A program made the position numbers and the translations under genes. From Actinomycetes bacterium (GTDB lineage Bacteria; Actinomycetota; Acidimicrobiia; Acidimicrobiales; Acidimicrobiaceae): 6,702 nt of DNA. Where the stretch lies: the NCBI GenBank assembly GCA_021833085.1, contig JAKBGL010000006.1:16331-23032 (forward strand), read 5' to 3'. This document shows, piece by piece, positions 1 to 5,712 of the stretch. The stretch's first letter is position 1. Each line of letters starts with the position of its first letter. The notes under the pieces were generated by a model. The model saw only the letters and a list, made by a program, of their open reading frames with translations. It was not told the DNA's origin and searched no databases.

Positions 1-142
1 CAATCTTCCCGAGATGGTTGTTCAGAGTTTTCCCACACTTGACACGCTCTAAGTAGCGGTTACCCTTTTTATCTTCGATTACTATCAAATCGCCCTCATT
101 AAAGGTCTCGCTCGAGCCTGGAGAGTCGGAGTAAGTATCTAT
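1..142 (-). CDS. trmI: tRNA (adenine-58-N1)-methyltransferase, N-terminal part only
   Basis: The reverse strand encodes the start of a TrmI-type protein that leaves the window at base 1. The readable core is FNEGDLIVIEDKKGNRYLER followed by VKCGKTLNNHLGKI. It matches the N-terminal beta domain of TrmI, usually of the form F..GD.V.L.D.KGRRYL...L..G...H.H.G.I. The family methylates N1 of A58 in the tRNA T-loop using SAM; the SAM-binding domain lies outside the window. The frame is open back to a TGA at 194-196 but holds no ATG, GTG or TTG before the conserved F-x-x-G-D. Position 142 is an ATA that overlaps the TAG of the upstream gene as ATAG, with GAGG at 148-151 five bases ahead. The only conventional codon is TTG at 88, with GAGGG at 93-97, but starting there would remove the conserved Gly-Asp. 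The family call is fairly sure; the start is not. Confidence 0.75.
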   Translation of the reverse strand, partial: MDTYSDSPGSSETFNEGDLIVIEDKKGNRYLERVKCGKTLNNHLGKI

Positions 143-390
143 TTCGACCTCGTCTTGAGCGCAGAACGCAGTTGAGACGTGACAAGGAACGACTCATCGG
201 GGCCTATCTTTAGCGTAAACGGTTTCGAACGGGCATTATCTCTCTCTTTGAAAATCCTCGAGATTCTCCTAAGCACAAGAATTCCGACGACTGGTACGAC
301 AATGTATGGGTTAGACGAGGCGAGCAGCCTTCCTCGAACCGAAGCAAGTCTGAACTTTGAACGCAAATATTTTGTAAGCACGCCGATCAC
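139..390 (-). CDS. small basic single-pass membrane protein, unknown function
   Basis: This 83-aa protein starts at GTG 390, and I do not recognise a named family. It has a basic N-terminal part (about residues 8-21), one hydrophobic segment at about residues 28-40 (PYIVVPVVGILVL), a basic stretch at 41-56, and then LKIGPDESFLV at 60-70. That last segment resembles the 'L.pGes..i' strand I associate with small proteins next to Holin-X genes in Acidimicrobiia; this is from memory and unchecked. The start has only a weak purine-rich SD (AAAGAAA). An ATG at 395 is out of frame and stops after two codons. The gene lies 25 nt after the 73-aa membrane protein, and its TAG stop overlaps the proposed trmI start. 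That argues for co-transcription and possible translational coupling. Confidence 0.6.
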   Translation of the reverse strand: MIGVLTKYLRSKFRLASVRGRLLASSNPYIVVPVVGILVLRRISRIFKERDNARSKPFTLKIGPDESFLVTSQLRSALKTRSK

Positions 391-415
391 TTCATTTTCT
401 TTATTGTTTTACAAA

Positions 416-637
416 TTAAGAGAGCCTCTTAATCTCTATTACCGAACTTTTACGACGTCCGCGCATATAACCAACGACGAATACTATCCCAACACCCAAA
501 GCGACAGCCATCACTGTAATACTCGGAGAAGATGGTGCTGCAGCCTGAGACACCCTTGAAGCACCGTTTGACAAAGACCTGAATGCCTCGGTCAACTGAG
601 ACTTTGTAACTTCGTTATTTCTGTCCATCGAAGACAC
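416..637 (-). CDS. small membrane-anchored protein, unknown function
   Basis: The product is 73 aa if translation starts at GTG 637. The frame is open back to an ATG at 649, but the ideal SD GGAGG (643-647) overlaps that ATG and sits exactly 5 nt before the GTG, so the GTG is preferred. An ATG at 628 is a second alternative. The N-terminal third is polar (residues 1-30, with SQLTEAFRSL looking helical). An Ala/Ser/Pro linker follows, then one TM helix at about 39-58, then the positive anchor RGRRK and a C-terminal SVIEIKRL strand. I associate the 'GRR.....VEI.R' tail with small acidimicrobial proteins next to Holin-X genes, a memory-based impression. The gene is 34 nt downstream of the Holin-X-like gene and 25 nt upstream of the 83-aa gene, and is probably a partner in one membrane-associated operon. 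Confidence 0.7.
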   Translation of the reverse strand: MSSMDRNNEVTKSQLTEAFRSLSNGASRVSQAAAPSSPSITVMAVALGVGIVFVVGYMRGRRKSSVIEIKRLS

Positions 638-642
638 GTAAT

Positions 643-647
643 CCTCC
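643..647 (-). promoter_or_regulatory. Shine-Dalgarno that sets the start of the 73-aa protein
   Basis: GGAGG on the minus strand lies 5 nt before GTG 637. The upstream in-frame ATG (649-647) overlaps the SD itself and so cannot be served by it. This favours the shorter product. Confidence 0.7.
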
Positions 648-671
648 ATTCAAGTAAAAGTCTAGATAAAG

Positions 672-992
672 TTATAGCTTGGAGGTCTTCCGCTTACGAC
701 CTAACATCAAAGAAACAGCGACAACGACGGCACCAATTACCAAGGTTATAAGGTACGGAAGCCACGACAGATCACCAGTAAAAGAAGACCCAGTCTCAGT
801 CTGTAAAAGACGCAAAATGCCTAAAAGCACAAGCATCGTTCCAATGCCAACAAAAACGGCCCCACCGAGTCCAAAGCCAACGTACTTCAGAATCGACTTA
901 AGAGGTGTTAGAGTCTCTTGTTTTAGGTAACGAACCACTAGTTCGATACTTTCACGAACCTGTCCTCGACCCTCAGAAAGCGTCGCCTTCAT
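672..992 (-). CDS. Holin-X-like (phage holin superfamily III) two-TM membrane protein
   Basis: The product is 106 aa from ATG 992. An amphipathic N-terminal helix (about residues 8-35, with ESIELVVRYLKQE) leads into TM1 at about 39-62. A short loop with LLQTETGSSFTGDLSWLPY follows, then TM2 at about 76-97 and a basic tail GRKRKTSKL. This layout and the S-W-L-P-Y entry to TM2 match the 'putative actinobacterial Holin-X, superfamily III' family (Phage_holin_3_6). Those proteins are mostly chromosomal, and their role in cells is not established; nothing here indicates a prophage. The frame extends to a TTG at 1010, but the strong SD GGGAGG at 999-1004 lies inside that extension and is 6 nt before ATG 992. 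The ATG also overlaps the stop of an upstream ORF as TGATG, so it may be translationally coupled. It is the first confident gene of the string leading to trmI. Confidence 0.82.
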   Translation of the reverse strand: MKATLSEGRGQVRESIELVVRYLKQETLTPLKSILKYVGFGLGGAVFVGIGTMLVLLGILRLLQTETGSSFTGDLSWLPYLITLVIGAVVVAVSLMLGRKRKTSKL

Positions 993-1195
993 CAACTTCC
1001 TCCCAACCAATCTCTCGACTCTCCGCTACAGGCTAGGCCGAAGCGATCGACTAGCCGCCTATCACCTAGATAAGCTAGTCGGCATTGCCGCTTCAGAACA
1101 ACTTCGGTCATTACGGCAACTACGAAGTACAGTCCAAACGATAGTGACGTCGATGACCAAATCGAGTGCTTCCTACAGTTCATTTTTTGAATCAT
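992..1195 (-). CDS. possible 67-aa leader ORF, unknown function
   Basis: I do not recognise this ORF. In favour: ATG 1195 has a strong SD (GGAGG at 1203-1207, 7 nt spacing). The stop overlaps the Holin-X start as TGATG, a layout typical of coupled genes. A hydrophobic stretch at about residues 15-34 (STSLSFGLYFVVAVMTEVVL) could be one membrane pass. Against: the C-terminal half is an unremarkable Arg/Gly/Ser-rich sequence, there is no family resemblance, and the DNA under residues 35-52 forms a large imperfect palindrome (1040-1094) that would constrain the sequence. It could instead be a translated leader that sets expression of the membrane operon, or a decayed gene whose SD survives. Confidence 0.35.
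   Translation of the reverse strand: MIQKMNCRKHSIWSSTSLSFGLYFVVAVMTEVVLKRQCRLAYLGDRRLVDRFGLACSGESRDWLGGS
999..1004 (-). promoter_or_regulatory. Shine-Dalgarno that sets the Holin-X start
   Basis: GGGAGG on the minus strand is followed by six bases and then ATG 992. The longer reading from TTG 1010 would place this SD inside the coding region. Confidence 0.7.
1040..1094. repeat. three-tier imperfect palindrome
   Basis: Three nested pairs of arms share one centre: GAAGCG (1040-1045) with CGCTTC (1089-1094), GACTAGC (1049-1055) with GCTAGTC (1074-1080), and TATC (1060-1063) with GATA (1069-1072). The apical loop is five bases, and the internal loops are small and asymmetric. The structure lies inside the possible 67-aa ORF, shortly upstream of the Holin-X SD, and could act as an RNA structure or a protein site. 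There is no U-tract, so it is not a normal terminator. Confidence 0.55.
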
Positions 1196-1214
1196 CGCCT
1201 AACCTCCATTACAT

Positions 1215-1236
1215 GCGCCGCTTGATAAAGCAGCGC
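1215..1236 (-). other. second stem-loop sharing an arm with the 1233-1268 hairpin
   Basis: GCGC.GCTT (1215-1223) can pair with AAGC.GCGC (1228-1236) around a GATA loop, with one mismatch. The GCGC at 1233-1236 is also the base of the larger hairpin, so in RNA the two cannot both form fully. The site is 8 nt upstream of the GGAGG at 1203-1207. Confidence 0.35.
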
Positions 1237-1268
1237 ACTAAAAGCTCGGTAAAAAACCTTTAGTGCGC
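1233..1268 (-). terminator. stem-loop downstream of the 586-aa gene, terminator-like
   Basis: GCGCACTAAA (1233-1242) pairs perfectly with TTTAGTGCGC (1259-1268), ten base pairs, and one more pair forms past a bulged A. On the minus strand it lies about 37 nt after the TAG of the large secreted-protein gene and upstream of the SD at 1203-1207. It would separate the two transcription units. The T6 run falls in the loop rather than after the stem, so intrinsic termination is not assured. It may instead stabilise the mRNA 3' end or act as an operator-like site. Confidence 0.45.
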
Positions 1269-1304
1269 AAGTTGTGTCTAAAAAGATCTAAATAGAATAC
1301 TTAC

Positions 1305-3065
1305 CTACGCAGAAGGAAGGCTCCATACGTAAGTTCCCCAGTTTGTATAAGTATCTCGAGGGCTAGACGGTATGTACTCCGTCATCATGTAGATTCGTCC
1401 TCCAAAGTAGGCACCAGCTGAGTAGTCACCCCAACGGCAACCCGTACCTCCTAGCTGGGGATAGCACGTAAACCCATCTTCTGGAGCCGTACCCATGGTG
1501 GCCAGGTGGATATCTCCAGCAGGGCCCGCCTTCGTCCGGAACACCATATAGGCGGGGCTCGGATACTCAGACGTTCCACTTATAGAGAACGTCATATACC
1601 CCGAACCATTTGGATCCACCACTATATCTGGGTAGAGAAGATTTTGGCTCGACGAGATATATCCCTGACTTATTAGCCGCGCAGATAGAGCACCCGTCAC
1701 ACTTGGAGAGATTATAAACCAGCCGATAGCATCTCGACTAGTTACCCTTCCAAGTGCTGTATCCATCTCCGCATACAAAAGTCCATTGGTATAAGTTACC
1801 TCCTGAATCGCGTTAAAATCAGCCTGAAGTGTACTCGGAACCGTTGCGCCATAAGAGGAACCCAAAGGTATAGGCCCAGCTTTTTGAGTTGCGTTCGGCG
1901 GAAATGCATAGCCTTCAGTGCCTATCTCAACGGCCTGCAAGGTCGGTATCATCGAGGAGGCTAAAGTGTTCGTACCGTTGAGCATATAGACGATCAGATG
2001 GTTGTCTGAACTCTGATCGGAGTTAGACTCTACGAAGTACTCGGTATTTGGCGCGTACGAGCCACCCACTGGTGTTGAGGCTGGCGCAATATGATAAGGA
2101 CCGTTGTTCACACCAGAGCCAAATGCGTCTCCAGTTATCTGATATCGTGCTACAGATGGCAGCGATCCACCGTCAGCAGCGGATACCAGTTCTTGCTTAG
2201 AGATTGCATACATCACCGTACCGTTGAACTGGAAGTTCACGTTGCTGAACTCGTTTGTAGTTATATAAAAGCCGTTAGCATTCGCCCCTATCATGTCAAA
2301 ATCGCCGAAACACGGACAGTTGCCCGTCGTATTTGAAACATCAGTAGTATTAATTCCAAAGACGCCGTACATACCGAGCGGGTTATTCGTTTGGCTGACA
2401 GCTATATACTGCTCGGCTGGCACGCCAAAGGTAAACTCCGTAAAAAACCAACGCTGTGTTGATGAGTCGTAGTAGCAACGGGGATCTGACATAAACGTCC
2501 CTGGCGCCTGTGCAAAAAGTAGTGCACTAGCTGTAGTTGGAAGAAGTTGCTGACCTGTAGGAGTATAGGCAGAAAGTGCGTTGTTGATAATTTCCATCGT
2601 GACTGGAGATCCATTGGGAAGCGGGCCTGCGCATGTTCCCTGATCTGGGGGTTCAAGATCAAAGCCTCCTTTAGTGGCTGCCTGTTGAGAGCCAGATATT
2701 CCGTTAAAGCCGATCTCTCCAGGCAAGTTCTTGTTCACAATCGCATACTTACCCGATACGATAAGGTTTCCACTATGTGTAGCTGTCCCCGCTGCTGGCG
2801 CTTTGCCAAATGGGAAATTGATAGCCCGCTGTGATCCAAAGACCGGCGCTCCACTTGGAGAAGCCAACTCCGCCGTGGACAAATTCGCGGTCCCTATCGA
2901 CGTCAAAGCCACATTTGAGGCAGTATAGGTCACGTCAGCAGAGATGCCTTGGCGATAGGAAACCATCGAGCTTTGGGGCGTTATGACTGCCAGAAAGCCA
3001 GATAGTACAAGAGTTGGAACTGTAACAATCGACATCCAAAGGCGTCTTCTAATTCGGTTTAACAT
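1305..3065 (-). CDS. large secreted protein, probable beta-propeller-like fold, unknown function
   Basis: The product is 586 aa from ATG 3065, with GAGG 5 nt upstream. Residues 1-30 are a Sec-type signal sequence (basic RIRRR, then a hydrophobic core IVTVPTLVLSGFLAVI), with likely cleavage near the ISA at 41-43. The mature part is rich in Ser, Thr, Asn, Gly and aromatics, has no other TM segment, and has six cysteines (145, 197, 250, 252, 534, 543), an even number that allows disulfides. Motifs include LEPPDQGTC (137-145), SDPRCYYDSSTQRWFF (193-208), DFDMIGANANGFYITTNEF (255-273), YPDIVVDPNGSGYMTF (478-493) and CRWGDYSAGAY (543-553). The recurring Asp-plus-aromatic strands recall sialidase/BNR-like propellers and uncharacterised secreted bacterial proteins. 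I see no catalytic set, cell-wall anchor or lipobox. It is probably exported to the surface or medium and appears to stand alone transcriptionally. Confidence 0.85.
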   Translation of the reverse strand: MLNRIRRRLWMSIVTVPTLVLSGFLAVITPQSSMVSYRQGISADVTYTASNVALTSIGTANLSTAELASPSGAPVFGSQRAINFPFGKAPAAGTATHSGNLIVSGKYAIVNKNLPGEIGFNGISGSQQAATKGGFDLEPPDQGTCAGPLPNGSPVTMEIINNALSAYTPTGQQLLPTTASALLFAQAPGTFMSDPRCYYDSSTQRWFFTEFTFGVPAEQYIAVSQTNNPLGMYGVFGINTTDVSNTTGNCPCFGDFDMIGANANGFYITTNEFSNVNFQFNGTVMYAISKQELVSAADGGSLPSVARYQITGDAFGSGVNNGPYHIAPASTPVGGSYAPNTEYFVESNSDQSSDNHLIVYMLNGTNTLASSMIPTLQAVEIGTEGYAFPPNATQKAGPIPLGSSYGATVPSTLQADFNAIQEVTYTNGLLYAEMDTALGRVTSRDAIGWFIISPSVTGALSARLISQGYISSSQNLLYPDIVVDPNGSGYMTFSISGTSEYPSPAYMVFRTKAGPAGDIHLATMGTAPEDGFTCYPQLGGTGCRWGDYSAGAYFGGRIYMMTEYIPSSPRDTYTNWGTYVWSLPSA

Positions 3066-3119
3066 ACAAACCTCGATTCATTGTCGAAACGACGTCGCAA
3101 TGGTATCACTCACCGAAAT

Positions 3120-3140
3120 CTTACGTTTGTAAAACGCAAG
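3120..3140 (-). other. hairpin in the leader of the secreted-protein gene
   Basis: On the minus strand CTTGCGTTT pairs with AAACGTAAG around a TAC loop, nine pairs including one G-U. It lies in the 165-bp gap (3066-3230), 55 bp before the start of the 586-aa gene and about 90 bp past the thioesterase stop. There is no following T-run, so it could be a weak transcript end or a leader structure. I found no convincing -35/-10 pair in this gap. Confidence 0.35.
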
Positions 3141-3218
3141 CAGATCTCAAAGATTAAATCCTGGAATCCGCAAAGACACTACAGCGAGCAACATAGCTAT
3201 CACTTTGAGAAGTAATTT

Positions 3219-3238
3219 GCCGGATATAACTTACCGGC
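3219..3238 (-). terminator. weak stem-loop over the thioesterase stop codon
   Basis: GCCGG (3219-3223) pairs with CCGGC (3234-3238) around a ten-base loop, spanning the TAA at 3231-3233. The minus-strand sequence after it is A/T-rich (AAATTACTT) but has no T-run. It is a possible weak terminator only. Confidence 0.2.
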
Positions 3239-3656
3239 GCTCTAATAGCAGGTAGGTGGATGAGCCCAAGGCGACAAGTCGTTCCTCTTCGTCAGTGACC
3301 TTCGCCTCTACAAATGCGACAGTCTTACCGCCAGAGACCACGGTCGCCTCGCAGTAAAGCTGTGAACCAACTCGACCTGGTCTTAAAAACCTAACCGTCA
3401 AATCAGTGTTAGTAGCAAATACTTTTCTATCTTCAACAAATGTAATAACTGAGGCACCCATAGCCGAGTCGATCATCGCCGACAAAAAACCACCCTGGAT
3501 CACTCCGGCTGGATTAGCAAAACGCTCATCAGCCAACATCTTCCACTTGGTTCTACCAACATCTTTCTCCACTAATGATAGACCTAAGGTCAGATCACAC
3601 GGCGGAGGAACCTGAGGCAACTGGGCGAATGTCGAAGAAGAGTCATATGCGTTCAT
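3231..3656 (-). CDS. PaaI-family hotdog-fold thioesterase
   Basis: The product is 141 aa, normal for a single hotdog domain. The signature is NPAGVIQGGFLSAMIDSAMG (48-67). It corresponds to the 4HBT/PaaI motif N-P-x-G-x-x-H-G-G on the central helix, with Asp63 in the position of the usual catalytic acid. Gln54 replaces the His, a variant I believe is common in actinobacterial members. Strand TNTDLTVRFLRP (82-93) and the C-terminal strands (101-121) complete the fold. The family hydrolyses acyl-CoA thioesters in the cytoplasm, often aryl-CoA or medium-chain substrates; the substrate cannot be read from the sequence. ATG 3656 has only a weak GAAG nearby. The gene follows the 149-aa membrane protein by 68 nt, so they may share a transcript. 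Confidence 0.9.
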   Translation of the reverse strand: MNAYDSSSTFAQLPQVPPPCDLTLGLSLVEKDVGRTKWKMLADERFANPAGVIQGGFLSAMIDSAMGASVITFVEDRKVFATNTDLTVRFLRPGRVGSQLYCEATVVSGGKTVAFVEAKVTDEEERLVALGSSTYLLLERR

Positions 3657-3724
3657 TACTTCAAAGGTAGCTCAATAACCAGGATCTCTACCCGCGAGAG
3701 CGCAACATAACGGCATTGAGACCG

Positions 3725-4174
3725 CTACCTAAACATCTGTAGGAAGTCCCCCACTACCAAGTAAGCAACCAAAGCCATAACACTTACATAGATGGCTGTC
3801 ATCTGCCACCGCCACTTGTGTCCTGCGATCCAAAACCGCCTAACCCCTCGAACGTCAAAAAACAGTGCAACCAGCCCTACCGGAATCCCAATTGCAGGAC
3901 CTACGCCCGCTGTAACCCCCAAGCCAAGAGCGGGAAGTACAAAAGGCACCACCACGTAGCTAAGGATACATCGGAGCCCCGAGATGACCATAGCAATACT
4001 GAAAAGTCTCTGAGCTCTCTCCTCTTGCTGACTAGACCTTTGCACCTTTGAAACACGCAACAACTTGCACACCGCAAGGTCAGCTGCACTAGGAACCGAT
4101 CCTCCAAAGTTGATGGGGCAGGTTTGCTGAGACTCTTTTACTTCACTCATTGTCATCAATACTAGCGCAGTCAC
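3725..4174 (-). CDS. conserved actinobacterial-type membrane protein, unknown function
   Basis: The product is 149 aa from GTG 4174. A polar cytoplasmic-looking N-terminus carries ADLAVCKLLRVSKVQ (31-45). It is followed by TM helices at about 58-83, a Gly/Pro-rich segment at 84-106 (GLGVTAGVGPAIGIPVGLVALFF), the loop DVRGVRRFWIAGHKWRW (107-123), and a last TM at about 125-145. The 'DVR.VRRFW.A.H.WRW' loop and the G-P-x-I-G-I-P stretch look like a conserved uncharacterised actinobacterial membrane family; this is memory-based and I can assign no activity. The start is uncertain. GTG 4174 has GAAG at 7 nt, while in-frame ATGs at 4156 and 4150 have no SD; the latter would give a 141-aa product beginning MSEVKES. 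It lies upstream of the thioesterase, and its promoter should be in the divergent region to the right. Confidence 0.8.
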   Translation of the reverse strand: MTALVLMTMSEVKESQQTCPINFGGSVPSAADLAVCKLLRVSKVQRSSQQEERAQRLFSIAMVISGLRCILSYVVVPFVLPALGLGVTAGVGPAIGIPVGLVALFFDVRGVRRFWIAGHKWRWQMTAIYVSVMALVAYLVVGDFLQMFR

Positions 4175-4212
4175 GTATAAACTTCATATTGAAACATAGG
4201 CAGTCCTAACCA

Positions 4213-4386
4213 ATGTCCTCAGGAAACCTTTCGTCAATCGGTCGTTTCAGCGAGGCGGACCTAACACAACACAAAGAATACCGGGGGCAAACAAAGTCAA
4301 ACGTCTTACATACGGTAATCCCCAAGTTCGCAATTAAAGCATGGAAAGACGGTCGTTTCATTTCGAAGCTGCGACCCCAAGTGTGA
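4213..4386 (+). CDS. possible 57-aa ORF, unknown function
   Basis: This plus-strand frame runs from ATG 4213 to TGA 4386. It would give a soluble basic peptide beginning MSSGNLSSIGRFSEADL and ending KDGRFISKLRPQV. It has no TM segment, cysteine or recognisable domain. The nearest SD-like AGG is too far upstream (about 12 nt). An open frame of this length is expected fairly often by chance, and it overlaps the region that must hold the promoters of both flanking genes. It is listed because it precedes the MFS gene in the same direction by 51 nt. Confidence 0.2.
   Translation: MSSGNLSSIGRFSEADLTQHKEYRGQTKSNVLHTVIPKFAIKAWKDGRFISKLRPQV
4239..4360. repeat. 11-bp direct repeat pair in the divergent intergenic region
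   Basis: CGGTCGTTTCA occurs exactly at 4239-4249 and again at 4350-4360, 111 bp apart. A second exact repeat, ACCTAACAC, follows each copy, at 4259-4267 and 4387-4395. The order is conserved but the gaps differ (9 and 26 bases). The positions suit regulator binding sites or an old partial duplication. Both copies of the first repeat fall in the same frame of the possible 57-aa ORF, reading GRF. Confidence 0.45.
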
Positions 4387-4425
4387 ACCTAACACTGGCA
4401 AGAGAGAAAGCTGCCCTAACATTAT

Positions 4426-4430
4426 GAGGA
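4426..4430 (+). promoter_or_regulatory. Shine-Dalgarno for the MFS gene
   Basis: GAGGA lies 7 nt before GTG 4438. It supports the GTG rather than the in-frame ATG at 4465 as the start. Confidence 0.6.
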
Positions 4431-4437
4431 TGAATTC

Positions 4438-5712
4438 GTGGTACTACACACACCAAGCGCGCCAATGAGTAAGAAGGATCGTATTTTTCTTCTCGGTCTT
4501 TTAATTCCTTCAGCACTTTTCGCGAGCTACGACGGGCAGCTCAGAGCGCTGCTACTTAAGCAAATTCAAGTTAGCTTCCACGCTCCAATTGCCTCACTCG
4601 GAGTCGTAAACATACCGATTCAAGCCGGGCAGTTCCTGGGATTTTTTATTGTCAGACTTTCGGATCGATACGGGCGACGGTCGCTGCTTCTTTGGACGAT
4701 CACCGGATATATAGCCGCTACTGCTCTTACCTCAATTAGCTGGAATATTTGGAGCTATGGCGCCTTTCAGTCACTATCTCAGGTCTTTATTGGTGGAGAG
4801 TTCGGAGTTGCGGTAACACTCCTCGCTGAATCCGTTCCCGATGTATCACGTGGAAGGTACCTCTCCCTTCTCCTGATGGTAGCTCCGATCGGAGCAGTAT
4901 TTGCCGGCTCTCTCTTAGCCATAGGTCTTCTAAACACCTTCCTAACATGGCGTCTCTTTTACCTAATTTCATTACCACCCCTCGTATTTACTCTTCTGCT
5001 TCGCCCCAAACTAAAAGAGAGTCCCCTCTTTCTTCAGGAACGGGAACTAGCGAATCGTACCGGTACGCCTGATACAACCTTTCGCCAAGGAGTGTTTGAG
5101 CTCCTTAGAACAAAGGCGCTACGTAAAGCAACCGTTGTCATTGGAGGAGTGTCTCTACTTCAAGAACTAGCCTTAACTGGAACCATCGGTTGGTGGGCAT
5201 ACTACGTTGAAAGCCAGAGGCACGTTCCAGTAGCAACCACCGGCATATTGTTTGCTCTAGCGGCACTCGTCGCGATACCAGGATATCTACTTTGCGGATT
5301 TCTAATGGACAGATTTGGGAGACGGCCTACACTGCTTTTGTATCTCTGCCTAGGAATAGTCGGTGGGCTTGGAACCTTCTTGTCGTCTAATTTTACAATT
5401 TTAAGTCTATTTCTATTCGTGGCAGCATTTTTTGGACTGGGTGTGAGTCCTGTACTTTCTGCATTCACCGCAGAGCTATTTCCGACTCATCTTCGAGCTA
5501 ATGCATCTGGATGGGTGCGCAACTTGTTTGCAAATAGTGGTGCTGTTGTTGGGCCAGCACTCGTCGGAGTTTTAGCGTCACAAAGCTCTTTTGGACTCAA
5601 AATATCAGAAGCAGCGGTAGTGGTAGTTGCGATCTCAATAGTATCGATACCTCTCGCTGGGTTCTTCCTCGAAGAAACACGAGGCGCCAGTCTGGAAAGT
5701 CTAAATCCTTAG
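4438..5712 (+). CDS. MFS transporter, general-substrate/sugar-porter type
   Basis: The product is 424 aa with about twelve TM helices, a normal length for the superfamily. MFS motif A is present in loop 2-3 (SDRYGRR, 75-81), and its repeat in loop 8-9 (MDRFGRR, 290-296). GGEFGVAVTLLAESVP (119-134) followed by RGR covers TM4 to the next loop. AELFPTHLRANASG (345-358) is the typical TM10-11 segment, and the end carries EETRGASLESL (412-422). Asp32 in TM1 (ASYDGQ) is in the place of the acidic residue of aromatic-acid/H+ and metabolite/H+ symporters. The substrate cannot be read; a proton-coupled organic acid or sugar carrier is the likeliest class. GTG 4438 is chosen because GAGGA (4426-4430) is 7 nt upstream; ATG 4465 has no SD. 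It is the only clear plus-strand gene and stands alone. Confidence 0.92.
   Translation: MVLHTPSAPMSKKDRIFLLGLLIPSALFASYDGQLRALLLKQIQVSFHAPIASLGVVNIPIQAGQFLGFFIVRLSDRYGRRSLLLWTITGYIAATALTSISWNIWSYGAFQSLSQVFIGGEFGVAVTLLAESVPDVSRGRYLSLLLMVAPIGAVFAGSLLAIGLLNTFLTWRLFYLISLPPLVFTLLLRPKLKESPLFLQERELANRTGTPDTTFRQGVFELLRTKALRKATVVIGGVSLLQELALTGTIGWWAYYVESQRHVPVATTGILFALAALVAIPGYLLCGFLMDRFGRRPTLLLYLCLGIVGGLGTFLSSNFTILSLFLFVAAFFGLGVSPVLSAFTAELFPTHLRANASGWVRNLFANSGAVVGPALVGVLASQSSFGLKISEAAVVVVAISIVSIPLAGFFLEETRGASLESLNP

Noticed and set aside
179..559. 126-aa plus-strand ORF
   Set aside because: It lies antisense to two small membrane protein genes that have their own starts, operon spacing and TM logic. 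The peptide has no family character.
679..930. 83-aa plus-strand ORF
   Set aside because: It is antisense to the Holin-X-like gene, which has a clear family fit and SD.
2402..2662. 86-aa minus-strand ORF and overlapping plus-strand ORFs at 2091-2336, 2547-2834 and 2731-2928
   Set aside because: All lie in other frames of the continuous 586-aa secreted-protein gene. None has an SD or domain resemblance.
3466..3510. Loss of the thioesterase catalytic His (QGG for HGG) as a sign of inactivity
   Set aside because: I believe a Gln at this position is frequent in PaaI-like proteins, and the acidic residue on the helix is retained, so it is not evidence of a dead enzyme.
3818..4051. Opposite- or alternative-frame ORFs within the 149-aa gene (3818-4051 plus, 3901-4107 minus)
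   Set aside because: The accepted frame has coherent TM helices and a conserved-looking loop; these frames have none.
4175..4437. Specific -35/-10 promoter calls for the divergent genes
   Set aside because: Only 4-of-6 matches with poor spacing were found (for example CTGGCA at 4395 and CATTAT at 4420, spacer 19), too weak to annotate.
4787..5468. Minus-strand ORFs at 4787-4978 and 5202-5468
   Set aside because: They are antisense shadows of the MFS gene.
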